Shown here in pieces: positions 36,756 to 45,907 of a DNA stretch of 64,000 nt; positions within the stretch are counted from its first letter, which is position 1, and the number at the start of each line of letters is the position of its first letter. Below the pieces are notes generated by a model. The model was not told where the DNA came from. It searched no databases and saw nothing but the letters and a program-made list of their open reading frames with translations. The translations under genes were made by a program, and so were the position numbers. Where the stretch lies: positions 806,001 to 870,000 of the forward strand of contig CAWCXF010000008.1 in assembly GCA_963799455.1 (NCBI GenBank). The letters are read 5' to 3'. The stretch comes from CAWCXF01 sp963799455. Its GTDB lineage: Bacteria > Pseudomonadota > Alphaproteobacteria > Rhodobacterales > Rhodobacteraceae.

Positions 36756-36798
36756 CGGAGCGAACCTGTGAAGAGGCGTTGAAGCGGGTGCGACGGGG

Positions 36799-36827
36799 GC
36801 TATATCGGGCCGATCCGCAGTGGGCAA
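36799..36827 (-). promoter_or_regulatory. Putative sigma-70 promoter of efp
   Basis: On the minus strand TTGCCC and TATAGC are 17 bp apart, and the -10 lies 44 bp before the efp ATG. It is the best promoter match in the window. Confidence 0.55.
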
Positions 36828-36935
36828 CCCGGCCGGGCAGGTGCGCGACATTTGATCGGTATGTGTCAACCGCATGGCTGGTTCCCGACAAAAGCATGGC
36901 AAACGCGTGGCGGATCGGCCATAAGGGCCGTCACG

Positions 36936-36992
36936 CCCGGACCTGGGCGAGAAACCCGGACCCAAGCGAGAACCCCGGACCCAAGCAAGAAC
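36936..36992. repeat. 19-bp tandem repeat, three copies, before the DUF6280-like gene
   Basis: Three 19-bp units (CCCGGACCCAAGCGAGAAC type) end 15 bp before the start codon of the following gene, so they fill its 5' leader. Confidence 0.8.
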
Positions 36993-37007
36993 AAGGACGG
37001 CAGACAC

Positions 37008-37328
37008 ATGGTCGATACCGTTGACAGCATCGCCTACAACCACGAGCAGGGAAACCGCGCGCGCAAGCTGTTCGCGGCCGTGGTCCTGGCGGCGCTCGAC
37101 GACGCCATCGCCGACGACAAGAAGTTCGGCAACGGCCCCGAGCAGATCGCCCGCTGGGCGCGCTCCAAGGACGGGCGCGAGGTGCTGTCCTGCGCCGGGA
37201 TCGACCCGACCGAGCGCGTCGTCGAGGGGCTGATGGTGTTCGTGGGCCGCGGCGTGCGCACCTCCGTGGCACTCTCGCGCGAGGAGGCCGAGCGGCGCCA
37301 TGCCGCCCAGCAGGCCGAGGCCGCCTGA
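37008..37328 (+). CDS. Small conserved Rhodobacterales protein (DUF6280-like)
   Basis: A 106-residue soluble protein (NNEQGNRARK-like core: YNHEQGNRARKLFAAVVL, then ALDDAIADDKKFGNGPEQIARWARS). From memory it corresponds to DUF6280, highly conserved next to efp in Rhodobacterales. It has one Cys (VLSCAGID). No known function. The conserved divergent pairing with efp may point to translation or growth control, which is speculation. Start at the ATG following ACAAGGAC. Confidence 0.8.
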   Translation: MVDTVDSIAYNHEQGNRARKLFAAVVLAALDDAIADDKKFGNGPEQIARWARSKDGREVLSCAGIDPTERVVEGLMVFVGRGVRTSVALSREEAERRHAAQQAEAA

Positions 37329-37398
37329 GCGCGGCGACCGGGGCCGGGGGCGCGCCCCCGCCCGACGCCCGCGCCGCGCTCTCGCGCGATGCCCGGGC

Positions 37399-37974
37399 CT
37401 AGTGCTCGAAGACCATGCCCCCCACCAGGAAGGGCGCCGCCTCCGCGACCATCAGCACGACGATGGCCATGCGCGCCCACACGCTGCGGTGGCGCAGCCA
37501 GAGCCACGCCCCCAGCGCCAGGGTCGCGGTGACCTCGATCGGGCCGATGATGTCGCCGTAGCGCGCCGGATCCCAGTAGGACAGCGGCGAGACGAACTTC
37601 CAATCGGTGATCGGCCAGAAGGTCGGCCGCGCGTCCTCGGCGTGCAGCGCGAAGTCGAAGGCCAGATGGAGGAGCGCGGCGCCGGCGAGCGCCACCACCC
37701 AAGGCCGCCGCGACCACAGCCCAAGCGCCAGCACGACGCCCCACAGCGGCGCCGAGTTGTCCACCGCGAACACCGACTGCCAGGCATCCGAGAAGTACAT
37801 CCGCCCGAACACGACCTCGGGCGGCGTGCGCATCAGGTAGAGCTCCCACCCCGCCATCAGGTAGAGCGACAGGTCGGGCAGGAGCCCGCCCGCGAGCGCG
37901 GCCGCGGTGACGCGCGCGTCCCCCGGGCGCCCGAAGGCGGCCATCCCCACGACCAGATGCGCCGGCGTGTTCAA
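37399..37974 (-). CDS. Integral membrane protein, often annotated CobQ-adjacent
   Basis: A 191-residue protein with about four membrane helices. It opens MNTPAHLVVGMAAFG from a TTG at 37972-37974 that follows AAGGGGAAGGG, then an Ala-rich helix and ALLPDL-like GGLLPDLSLYLMAGW. This N terminus matches the small Rhodobacterales proteins next to cobQ that are sometimes called cobalamin biosynthesis protein. It contains His/Asp residues at LLHLAFDFALHAEDA, as in membrane-bound metal-dependent hydrolase families. Divergent from cobQ with 69 bp between. Function unknown. Confidence 0.8.
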   Translation of the reverse strand: MNTPAHLVVGMAAFGRPGDARVTAAALAGGLLPDLSLYLMAGWELYLMRTPPEVVFGRMYFSDAWQSVFAVDNSAPLWGVVLALGLWSRRPWVVALAGAALLHLAFDFALHAEDARPTFWPITDWKFVSPLSYWDPARYGDIIGPIEVTATLALGAWLWLRHRSVWARMAIVVLMVAEAAPFLVGGMVFEH

Positions 37975-38043
37975 GCCCTTCCCCTTCCCATCCCCCGACC
38001 GCGAGGCTAGCAGGGCCGCGAGCTTAGGGCGGAGCGTGCGGGA

Positions 38044-39504
38044 ATGGCCAGGGCGATCATGATCCAGGGCGCGGGCTCGAACGTGGGCAAGTCGCTGGTG
38101 GTCGCGGGGCTGGCGCGGGCCTACGCCCGGCGCGGGCTGTCGGTCGCGCCCTTCAAGCCGCAGAACATGTCGAACAACGCCGCCGTCGCGGTCGACGGCG
38201 GCGAGATCGGCCGCGCCCAGGCGCTCCAGGCGCGCGCCGCCGGGCGCGAGCCCAGCGTGGACATGAACCCCGTTCTGCTCAAGCCCGAGTCCGACACCGG
38301 CGCCCAGGTGATCCTGCGCGGCGAGCGCATCGCGACCTTGCGCGCGCGCGACTACGCGGCGCTCAAGCCGCGGCTGCTGCCCGCGGCGGTGGCCGCCTTC
38401 CGCCGCCTCGCGCGCTCCGCCGAGATGGTGCTGGTCGAGGGCGCCGGAAGCCCCGCGGAGGTCAACCTGCGCGCGGGCGACATCGCCAACATGGGCTTCG
38501 CCTCGGCCGCGCGGCTTCCCGTCGTGCTCCTCGGCGATATCGACCGCGGCGGCGTGATCGCGCAGATCGTGGGCACCCACGCGGTCCTGCCGCCCGCCGA
38601 CCGCGAGCGCATCGTCGCCTACGCGATCAACAAGTTCCGCGGCGACCCGAGCCTCTTCGAGGGCGGGCTCACGGCCATCGGCGCGCACACCGGCTGGCCC
38701 TCGCTCGGGGTGGTCCCGTGGTTCGCCGACGCCTGGCGGCTGCCAGCCGAGGACGTGCTCGACCTCGCGCGCCGCGACGGTGGCGCCGAGCCGGGCGCGA
38801 TCAAGGTCGCGGTCCCGCGGCTGGGACGGATCGCCAACTTCGACGACCTCGACCCGCTCTCGGCCGAGCCCGGGGTGAGCGTCGAGATCATCGAGCCCGG
38901 CCGGCCGCTTCCGGGCGACGCCGCGCTGGTGCTGATCCCAGGCTCCAAGACCACCATCGCCGACCTCAAGGCGTTCCGGGCCGAGGGGTGGGACGTGGAC
39001 CTCGCCGCCCATCTGCGGCGCGGCGGGCACGTGCTCGGGCTCTGCGGCGGCTACCAGATGCTCGGCCGCGCCATCGCCGACCCCGAGGGGATCGAGGGGC
39101 CGGCGGAGACCGTGCTGGGCCTGGGGCACCTGGCGGTGACGACGATGATGGCGCCCGAGAAGCGCACGCGGCAGGTGCGCGGGCGCGACCGGGCCTCTGG
39201 CGAGCCGGTGGAGGGCTACGAGATCCATCTCGGCCTCACCACGGGCCCCGACGCGGTGCGCCCCTGGCTCGACATCGAGGGCCGGCCCGAGGGCTCGTCG
39301 AGCGCCGACGGGCGCGTGCGCGGCAGCTACGTGCATGGGCTGCTGGCCTCCGACGGCTTCCGGGCCGCCTATCTGGAGCGGCTCGGCGGGCGCTCCGGCG
39401 TGGCGTTCGAGGCGGGGGTGGACGCGGCGCTCGACGCGCTCGCGGCGCATCTCGAGGCGCATCTCGACCTCGACCGACTGCTGGCGCTGGCGGGCCACGC
39501 CTAG
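38044..39504 (+). CDS. cobQ: Cobyric acid synthase (adenosylcobyrinic a,c-diamide amidase)
   Basis: A 486-residue enzyme that amidates four side chains of adenosylcobyrinic acid a,c-diamide in B12 synthesis. The N-terminal ATPase has the P-loop GAGSNVGKSL, and the C-terminal glutamine amidotransferase has the nucleophile C334 (LGLCGGYQMLG) and the catalytic His H431 (YVHGLL). Length is normal. No other cob genes are in the window. The repeat element described at 39505 starts directly after its stop. Confidence 0.96.
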   Translation: MARAIMIQGAGSNVGKSLVVAGLARAYARRGLSVAPFKPQNMSNNAAVAVDGGEIGRAQALQARAAGREPSVDMNPVLLKPESDTGAQVILRGERIATLRARDYAALKPRLLPAAVAAFRRLARSAEMVLVEGAGSPAEVNLRAGDIANMGFASAARLPVVLLGDIDRGGVIAQIVGTHAVLPPADRERIVAYAINKFRGDPSLFEGGLTAIGAHTGWPSLGVVPWFADAWRLPAEDVLDLARRDGGAEPGAIKVAVPRLGRIANFDDLDPLSAEPGVSVEIIEPGRPLPGDAALVLIPGSKTTIADLKAFRAEGWDVDLAAHLRRGGHVLGLCGGYQMLGRAIADPEGIEGPAETVLGLGHLAVTTMMAPEKRTRQVRGRDRASGEPVEGYEIHLGLTTGPDAVRPWLDIEGRPEGSSSADGRVRGSYVHGLLASDGFRAAYLERLGGRSGVAFEAGVDAALDALAAHLEAHLDLDRLLALAGHA

Positions 39505-39602
39505 GGCGCGTCCCGGCCGGGCGGGATCCGCTCGGGCGCTCCGGACCCCTTCGCGTCGCATGTTCCGGGCGCCCGACCGGCTCGGTCGGGCTGGATCACG
39601 CC
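39505..39602. repeat. About 100-bp dispersed repeat, copy A, with terminator-like hairpin
   Basis: This stretch after cobQ resembles the stretch after ptsP (51835-51934) over about 100 bp, with 24 identical bases at 39564-39587. It contains the hairpin 39571-39591 (8-bp arms GCCCGACC/GGTCGGGC). No T-tract. It may be a mobile terminator-like element. Confidence 0.7.
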
Positions 39603-40106
39603 TCAGGGCGCGGCAGGCGGCTCCCGGTCGCGCTCGGCGAGCAGGCGGCGGACCTCGCGCCGCACCAACGCGCGCACGGCACCGGCGAGCTCGCGCTCGA
39701 CCGCCTCGCCGATCTCGGCGCGCACCGCCTCGTCCACCAGCGCGCGCAGCGCCGGGTCGCCGGGCGCGGATGCGGGCGCCGGTCGAGGCCCGATGCGAGG
39801 CCCGACACGAGGCCCGACACGAGGCCCGGCGAGCGGCGCGCGCAGCATCAGAGGCGCCCACACGCCGGATCGGCCGCCGGGCACCCGCTGCGCCGGGGTC
39901 AGCACCAGAGCCGCCGCGCGGCGCGAGGGCCCGGGGTCGGACCCCTCGGAGCCCGGCTTGGGCCCGCCGGCCGCCGGGCGCGGGACCGGCGGCGGCAACG
40001 CCTCGCGCCCCGACGCGCGATCGCGCGTCGGGCCGCCGGCCTCGCCCTCGGCGGGCGCTTCGGCGGGCGCTTCGGCGGGCGCTGCGGGAGAGGGGGTCGC
40101 GGCCAT
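39603..40106 (-). CDS. Hypothetical protein with Pro/Ala-rich linker and C-terminal helix
   Basis: A 167-residue protein: a disordered Ala/Pro/Gly-rich N-terminal two-thirds and a predicted amphipathic helix at the end (PALRALVDEAVRAEIGEAV, then LVRREVRRLLAERD). The linker contains a 12-bp, four-copy repeat (39784-39831) that codes for a GPRV/GPRI tetrapeptide. The layout recalls small alphaproteobacterial proteins after tolC, with a short C-terminal helix as the only conserved part. Nine bases separate it from the tolC stop, so it is cotranscribed with it. Confidence 0.65.
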   Translation of the reverse strand: MAATPSPAAPAEAPAEAPAEGEAGGPTRDRASGREALPPPVPRPAAGGPKPGSEGSDPGPSRRAAALVLTPAQRVPGGRSGVWAPLMLRAPLAGPRVGPRVGPRIGPRPAPASAPGDPALRALVDEAVRAEIGEAVERELAGAVRALVRREVRRLLAERDREPPAAP

Positions 40107-40115
40107 GCCCGTCGC

Positions 40116-41624
40116 TCAGTCCCGGCCGAGGCTCTTGAGCACGGCGTCGAGCCGCTGCCCGCGCGGCGAGACCAGGGGCGCCTCGCGCACCGCGCCGTAA
40201 TAGGCCTCGGGGTCGTACTGGACGATGCCGAGGTCGAGCGCCTCGACCGTCAGGAGCCCCATCGCGGCCAGCAGTTGATAGGACGCGATGTACTGGTTGT
40301 TCGAGGCGGCGATGACGTTGGTGCGCGCGCTCAGGAGGTCCTGCTCGGCGTTGAGCACGTCGAGCGTGGTGCGCGCGCCGAGCTCCGCCTCCTCGCGGGT
40401 GCCCTCGAAGGCGCTCTGCTGCGCCGTCGCCTGACCCTGGCTCGCGTTGAGCGTCGCCCGGGCGACATCGAGGTTCATGAAGGCCGTCGCCACGTCCTGC
40501 CGCACGCCCTCGACCGTCACCAGCAGCACCGCGCGCGCGCCCTCGGCCCGCGCCACCGCCTGCCGGTAGAGCGCGTCGAGCCGCCCGCCCTGGTAGATCG
40601 GCCCGCCGTATTCGAGCGTGAGGCTGTCGGCGCGGTCCGCGCTCCCGCCGCCCTCCTCGAGCCGCCGCGAGAGCCGCGCGCCGAGCGTCAGGCTCGGGCG
40701 GCGCTGGGCGTAGGCGCGCTCGATGTTGATCTCGGCGACCGACACGTTGCGCTGGGCCTCCAGGATGGAGGGGTGGCGGCGCACCGCGACGGCGCGCGCG
40801 GCCTCGACCGTGGCGGCGGGCCGCATCGGCTGGGTGGGCTCGACGAGGTCGCCGGGGTAGCGGCCGACGACCGCGAGATACTCCTCGCGGGCGACCGTGA
40901 GGTCGCCCTCGGCGCCGGCGAGGAAGCTGCGCGCCTCGGCGAGCGCGGCCTCGGCGAGGCTGACGTCGGTGCGGGTGATCTCGCCGACCTCGAAGCGGTC
41001 CTGCGCCGCGCGCAGCTCCTCGGAGATGAGGCGCACGTTGTTCTGGCGCAGCCTGACGAACTCCTCGTCGCGCAGCACGCTGAAATAGGCCACCACCGCG
41101 CGCAGCAGCACCTGCTGCTCGACATCGCGCAGCAGGGCGCGGGTGGCGAGCACGGACTGCTTGGCGGCGTCGATGGCGAGCCGGTTCTGGCCGCCGTCCC
41201 ACAGCGTGAGCTGCGCCACCAGCGCGAGCTGCGCCGAGAGCTGCGAGGCGGTCTGGCGCCCGCCCGGCGACAGGATGTCGCCCGTGAGCGGGTCGATCAC
41301 CGCTTCGCCGGCGTCGCCGCTCGTGACGAGGTAGTCGCTCGAGAGCACGTAGTTGAGCACCGGATAGAGCGCCGAGACGGCGATCGCCACGTCCTCGTCG
41401 GCGGCGCGCAGGAGCGCGCGGTTCTGCTGGAGCAGGCCCGAGGTGCGGTAGGCGCCGATCAGCGCGTCGGTCAGCGTCTCGGCGCTCGCCGGCGCGGCCA
41501 GCGCCCCCGTCAGCGCACCCGTCAGCGCCCCCGCGAGCGTCGCCCTCAGCGCCACGCCGCGCACGGATCCCCGCGCCGCCCGGGCCCATCGCCCGGCCCA
41601 TCGAGCGCGCCACTCAGCCCTCAT
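40116..41624 (-). CDS. tolC: TolC-family outer membrane channel
   Basis: A 502-residue outer membrane efflux protein with two OEP repeats. A long basic signal region (ending APASAETL) is followed by the usual long coiled-coil helices (LISEELRAAQDRFEVGEITRTD and AFEGTREEAELGARTTLDVL). The second repeats the first, as in all TolC proteins. It serves type I export or RND pumps; none is encoded close by. Start at 41622-41624 (MRAEWRARW); the upstream frame is Arg-rich. Confidence 0.94.
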   Translation of the reverse strand: MRAEWRARWAGRWARAARGSVRGVALRATLAGALTGALTGALAAPASAETLTDALIGAYRTSGLLQQNRALLRAADEDVAIAVSALYPVLNYVLSSDYLVTSGDAGEAVIDPLTGDILSPGGRQTASQLSAQLALVAQLTLWDGGQNRLAIDAAKQSVLATRALLRDVEQQVLLRAVVAYFSVLRDEEFVRLRQNNVRLISEELRAAQDRFEVGEITRTDVSLAEAALAEARSFLAGAEGDLTVAREEYLAVVGRYPGDLVEPTQPMRPAATVEAARAVAVRRHPSILEAQRNVSVAEINIERAYAQRRPSLTLGARLSRRLEEGGGSADRADSLTLEYGGPIYQGGRLDALYRQAVARAEGARAVLLVTVEGVRQDVATAFMNLDVARATLNASQGQATAQQSAFEGTREEAELGARTTLDVLNAEQDLLSARTNVIAASNNQYIASYQLLAAMGLLTVEALDLGIVQYDPEAYYGAVREAPLVSPRGQRLDAVLKSLGRD

Positions 41625-41717
41625 CGACGTCTCCCACCGCTTCCGGGCCCTCCGCCGCCTTCGGCCGCGGTGTCGGTCTCGGCCCCGACCCTGGCCCAAT
41701 CGGCCGCCTCGGGGAAG

Positions 41718-42371
41718 TCACAACCGGAAGACGCGCGCCTTGTGGAACCCCGGCAACACGGGCGCCGAGGCGTTGAAGGCGTAGCGCCACGTCACCGCGC
41801 CGTCGAACTTGGCGCCGAGCCGCACCACCCCGAGCGCGTCCTCCATGAACGGCACGGCGATCCGCCCGCCCTCCTTGAGCTGGTCCGCGAGCGCCTCGGG
41901 CAGCGTCTCGACGCCGCCCTGGACGGCGATCACGTCGTAGGGGCCGTGCTGGGGCGCGCCCTCGGCCAGCTTCCCCTCGACCACCACGGCGTTGTCCACG
42001 CCGAGCTCGGCGAAGGCCGCCTGCGCCTCGGCGGCGAGCGCCGGATCCTCCTCGAGCGCGATCACGGCCTCGCCGAGGCGCGCCAGCAGCGCCGAGCTGT
42101 AGCCCGCCCCCGCGCCCACGTCGAGCACGAGGTCCGAGGGCCGGGGCGCCAGCGCCTCGATCATCTTGGCCTGGGTGCGGGGCGCGAGCAGCACGCGGCC
42201 CTGCCCGAGCGCCAGGTTCTCGCCGACATAGGCGGCCTCGGCGAGCGCGTCGGGCACGAAGCGCTCGCGCGGCACGCGCAGGAAGGCGTCGATGATGGGG
42301 AACCGCGTCACGTCGGAGGGGCGGACCTGGGTGTCCACCATGGCGGTGCGGCGGGCGGCGAAGTCGGGCAT
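41718..42371 (-). CDS. Protein-L-isoaspartate O-methyltransferase family protein
   Basis: A 217-residue SAM methyltransferase with the motif I sequence LVLDVGAGAGYSSALLA, the TQVRPSDV segment and a C-terminal region typical of the PCMT-like proteins found before tolC in alphaproteobacteria. True Pcm enzymes repair isoaspartyl residues; members next to tolC lack some of their residues and may do something else. Start at MPDFAARR; an alternative Met lies seven codons upstream. Confidence 0.88.
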   Translation of the reverse strand: MPDFAARRTAMVDTQVRPSDVTRFPIIDAFLRVPRERFVPDALAEAAYVGENLALGQGRVLLAPRTQAKMIEALAPRPSDLVLDVGAGAGYSSALLARLGEAVIALEEDPALAAEAQAAFAELGVDNAVVVEGKLAEGAPQHGPYDVIAVQGGVETLPEALADQLKEGGRIAVPFMEDALGVVRLGAKFDGAVTWRYAFNASAPVLPGFHKARVFRL

Positions 42372-42496
42372 GGGCGCGGGCGCGGGCCTCATCGGGGGTC
42401 GGGAGCCCATGTGCCACGCGGGGCGGAGCGGCGCAACGGGCGCCCGCCCCGCGGGCCATTGAGGGGCGCGCGCCGGGGTGATAGAAAAGCCCGCGG

Positions 42497-42570
42497 GGCG
42501 AGTTGGCGGAGTGGTCACGCAGCGGATTGCAAATCCGTGCACACCGGTTCGATTCCGGTACTCGCCTCCA
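42497..42570 (+). tRNA. tRNA-Cys (anticodon GCA)
   Basis: A 74-nt cloverleaf: 7-bp acceptor stem GGCGAGT/ACTCGCC, a D arm with GGCGGAGTGGTC, anticodon stem GGATT/AATCC around GCA at 42529-42531, a T arm with GGTTCGATTCC and an encoded CCA end. Confidence 0.96.
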
Positions 42571-42819
42571 CGCCGTCGAGCCGCCCGCCGATGCGGCCTC
42601 GGGGCCGGACGGTCACCGTCTCAGGTCGCCGGTTCGCGGCCACCGTCTCGGGGCCACCGTCTCGGGACCATCGGCGCGCCGACGGCCGGGCCGGCACAGG
42701 GCACGAGAGCGGCGGCAGCGGCCCATCCGCCCCCTCGTCGGGCCGGCCGCGGGAACGCCCGGCCGCCCGGCGGCGTTCGCGCCTCAGCGCCGCAGCCGGG
42801 CGCTCAGGGAGGGATTGGG

Positions 42820-43086
42820 ATGGACGGCATGTCCGAGCAGAGCGTCGAGGGCCGGATCCTGGCCCATCGCCAGATCCTGGGCGCGATCGTGGCCGAGCTG
42901 TCCTCGCGCGAGGGCGGGGCGGGCGTCGTCGGCGCCCTGCTGGAGCGGCGTCAGACCTTCCAGGGCGGCGAGGAGGATCCCGGCGCCGTCCCCGACCCCG
43001 GCATGGCGATCGAGGCCGCGCTGTCCGACGAGATGCGCCTCGTCTCTGAGGAGGCCCGGCGCCGCGCCGAAGGCGAGGACGGCTGA
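42820..43086 (+). CDS. Hypothetical 88-residue helical protein
   Basis: A small acidic protein (MDGMSEQSVEGRILAHRQIL), predicted mostly helical, without Cys or signal peptide. GGGAGGGA precedes the ATG. It is downstream of tRNA-Cys on the same strand. The helical core (LAHRQILGAIVAELSSR) looks conserved, but I recognise no family. Confidence 0.7.
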   Translation: MDGMSEQSVEGRILAHRQILGAIVAELSSREGGAGVVGALLERRQTFQGGEEDPGAVPDPGMAIEAALSDEMRLVSEEARRRAEGEDG

Positions 43087-43553
43087 GGTCGGAGCCGGCC
43101 GCCCTCGGCGGGTCCGAGCGACGCGCGATCCGGGGGGGATCGCGCCGAATGCACGCCGCCTCCCGGGGGCGGAGCCGCCCCGGGTTGGAGCCCCGAGCCG
43201 CCACCCGCACCCATGCCCGCGCGGCCGCCGGGGGCCGGGCCGCGACGAGGGCGCCAGCGATGGGACGGACGGCCGCCGGGGCGGACCGTCGCGGGCCGCG
43301 CAGGCGATCGGATGGAGCGGCCGGCGAGCCGCAGCGTGGCCGGGGCTCGCCGTCGCTCGTCACGCCGCCCCGCTCGCGGCCGACGGGCCGTGATGACCGG
43401 CGTCGCGGACGCATTGCGGCGGCACGCCGGCGCGTTGTGGCGCCCCGTCCCTCGCCGCCGGCGTCCAAGGCCGTCGCGGTCCGGGACGGCGCCGCGGCCG
43501 CTTGCGGCCGGGGCCGTCCCGTCGCATCACGCGGGCGCCCTCGCGGAGGCTTC
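43087..43553. other. 467-bp region without a recognised gene
   Basis: Arg/Ala/Pro-rich in all frames. No promoter, RNA or repeat that I can defend. Confidence 0.5.
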
Positions 43554-44838
43554 GTGCAGAGCCCGACCCTCGTCCTCTACCGCGCGGCCGCGACCCTCGC
43601 GGCGCCCGCGCTGGCCGTCGCCACGCTGGCCTCGGCGCGGCGCGGCGGTCGCGCGGGGCTCGGGGCGCGCTTCGGCCATGGCGCGCCCGCGCCCGAGGGC
43701 CCGACGCTCTGGGTCCACGCGGCCAGCGTCGGCGAGGCGGCCTCGGTGCGCCGCCTGATCGAGCGCTGCCTGGCCGACCACCGCGCGCTCCGCATCCTGC
43801 TGACGGTCCACACGGTGACGGGGCGCGAGGCCGCCGCCTCCTGGGGGCTCGATCGCGTCACGGTGCGCCTCGCCCCCTGGGACACGCCCGGCGCCGCCCG
43901 ACGGGTGCTGCGCCGCTGGCGGCCGCTGGCGCATCTCGTCGTCGAGAGCGAGATCTGGCCGAGCCGCCTGCTCGCCTGCCACGCCCGCGGCGTGCCGGTC
44001 TGGTTCGCCGGCGCGCGGCTCTCGGCGCGCAGCGCGCGGGCCTGGGCGCGCGCGCCGGGCGCGGCCCGCGCGCTGCTGGGGCGCGTCGCCTTCCTCAGCC
44101 CCCAGGACGCCGCCTCGGCCGAGCGCTTCGCGGCGCTGGGCCTGCCCGCCGCCGCCCTCGGCCCCGTCGAGACGCTCAAGGCCGATCTCGGCCCCCCGGC
44201 CGAGCCCGCCGACATGGAGCGTCTGCGCGCCGCGTTCCCGCGCGCGCGCACGGTGCTCGCCGCCTCGACCCATCCCGGCGAGGAGGCCTTCGCGCTCGAC
44301 GCCTTCGTCCGGGCGCGCCGGCTGCGCCCGGAATCTGGTCCTGATCCTCGCGCCGCGACACCCGCGACGGCTGGCGGAGATCGAGCCGCTCGTCGCCGCG
44401 ACCGGCCTGCCCCGCGCGGTGCGCTCGCGCGGCGAGCCGCCGGAGGGGGCGGCGGTCTACCTCGCCGACACGCTGGGCGAGCTGCGCGCGCTCTACGCGC
44501 TGGCGGGGCTCGCGTTCGTGGGCGGCTCGGTGGCCCCCATGGGCGGGCACACGCCCTACGAGCCCGCGCAGGCGGGCTGCGCGATCGCGCACGGACCGGA
44601 CGTGTCGAACGCGGCCCCGGCCTACGCGGCGCTGGCCGAGGCGGAGGCCGCGATCCGCGTGGCGGGCGCCGCCGACCTCGCCCGCGCCTTCCTGCTGCCC
44701 GAGCCCGAGGCGCGCGCGTTGGCCCGCGCCGCCCGCGCGGCGCTCTGGCCCGGCGGCGAGCCGCGGGTGCCCGGCCTCGTCAGCCGCCTCGTCGGCACGC
44801 TGATCACCGGGCGGCGAGCCGCCTCAGCCGCGCCCTGA
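43554..44838 (+). pseudogene. waaA: 3-deoxy-D-manno-octulosonic acid transferase with one frameshift
   Basis: KdtA/WaaA adds Kdo to lipid IVA at the inner membrane. GTG start at 43554, after GGAGG. The N-terminal half (PTLVLYRAAATLAAP membrane anchor, WVHAASVGEAASVRRLIE, ESEIWPSRLL) and the C-terminal half (VYLADTLGELRALYALAGLA and FVGGSVAPMGGHTPYEPA) are both intact but in different frames. One extra G at about 44330 (CGCCCGGAATCTGG) explains it; removing it restores NLVLILAPRHPRRLAEIE and a protein of about 427 residues, normal for the family. An essential gene in most Gram-negatives, so a sequencing error is a strong possibility. Its end overlaps the convergent deacetylase by 35 bp. Confidence 0.88.
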
Positions 44839-45907
44839 CCTCCGGGTCGAGCGGCCCCTCCCGCGGGGGATCCACCAGCGTCGTGAACCAGGTCTCGGGC
44901 GGGTTGCGGCCGCGCCGCGCGTCCCATGTCAGGGCGCGCAGCACCCCCTCGGCCTCTCGCGGCAGGCGGTCGGGCATCTCGCGGCCCGAGACGGTGCCCC
45001 ACAGCGCGGTCCAGAGCCGGCCCACCGACCACGGGTTGTAGCCGCCCCCGCCCAGCACCAGGAGCCGCGGCGAGAGGCGCCCGAGCGCCGCGGCCACCTC
45101 CAGATGGACCCGGTTGGAGCAGGCCAGCCCCGACAGCGGATCCTCCTCGACCGCGTCCGAGCCGCATTGCAGCACGACCGCGCCGGCACGGTGCGCCTCG
45201 ACGCGCGGCCCGATCAGCTCGTGGAGCGCCGCGCGCAGGGCGGAGTCGTCCGCGCCGCGCGGCAGCGGCAGGTTGAAGAGGTTGCCCGCGCCGGCCTCCT
45301 CCAGCGCGCCGGTCCGCGGCCATCGGTTCTCCTCATGGGTCGAGATCACGAGCACCTCGGGGACGGCCTCGAAGGCGTGCGCCACGCCGTCGGGGTGGTG
45401 CGCGTCGATGTCCACATAGGCCACCCGCTCGACGCCGCTGCGGCGCAGCGACAGGATCGCCAGCACCGCGTCGTTGAGGTAGCAGAACCCCGAGGCGCGC
45501 CCCGGCATGGCGTGATGCGTGCCCCCCGCGGGGTTGTGGACCACGCGCCCGCCCGGCCCCGGATCGGGCGCGAGCAGCTCGGCCGCCAGGAGCGAGCCGC
45601 CGGCAGCGGTGGCGGGCCGGCGCCAGACCTCCGGGAAGATCGGGTTCGACGGCGTGCCGAGGCCGAAGCGCTCGCGCGTCTCGCGGTCCACGGCCCCCTG
45701 CCCTTCGGCGCGGCGCAGCGCGTCGAGATAGGCCGGCTCGTGCCAGGCGGCGAGCGCGGACGCCTTGGCGCGTGGGCTCGGGCGGGTGCGCTCGGGCGGC
45801 AGCCAGCCCAGCGCGCGGGCGAGGTCCGTCACGGTCGAGACGCGCGGGATCCGCAGCGGGTGGCGCGGGCCGTAGCTCGAATGGCGGAAGATGCCTGAGG
45901 CGATCAT
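44804..45907 (-). CDS. HDAC/AcuC-family deacetylase-like protein
   Basis: A 367-residue protein of the arginase/deacetylase fold. The zinc and catalytic segments are intact: GGTHHAMPG, the DIDAHHPDG zinc site, HEEN and the C-terminal GGGGYNPWSVGR. Bacterial members deacetylate acetyl-lysine, acetylpolyamines or acetoin-related substrates. I placed the start at MIASGIFRHSSYGPRH; an upstream GTG at 46024 would add 39 residues with a GAPSED hexapeptide repeat. Convergent overlap with waaA. Confidence 0.9.
   Translation of the reverse strand: MIASGIFRHSSYGPRHPLRIPRVSTVTDLARALGWLPPERTRPSPRAKASALAAWHEPAYLDALRRAEGQGAVDRETRERFGLGTPSNPIFPEVWRRPATAAGGSLLAAELLAPDPGPGGRVVHNPAGGTHHAMPGRASGFCYLNDAVLAILSLRRSGVERVAYVDIDAHHPDGVAHAFEAVPEVLVISTHEENRWPRTGALEEAGAGNLFNLPLPRGADDSALRAALHELIGPRVEAHRAGAVVLQCGSDAVEEDPLSGLACSNRVHLEVAAALGRLSPRLLVLGGGGYNPWSVGRLWTALWGTVSGREMPDRLPREAEGVLRALTWDARRGRNPPETWFTTLVDPPREGPLDPEVRARLRRLAAR

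Noticed and set aside
37399..37974. A cobalamin synthesis enzyme
   Set aside because: It is called so in some annotations only because of its position beside cobQ; the sequence is a small membrane protein with no such motif.
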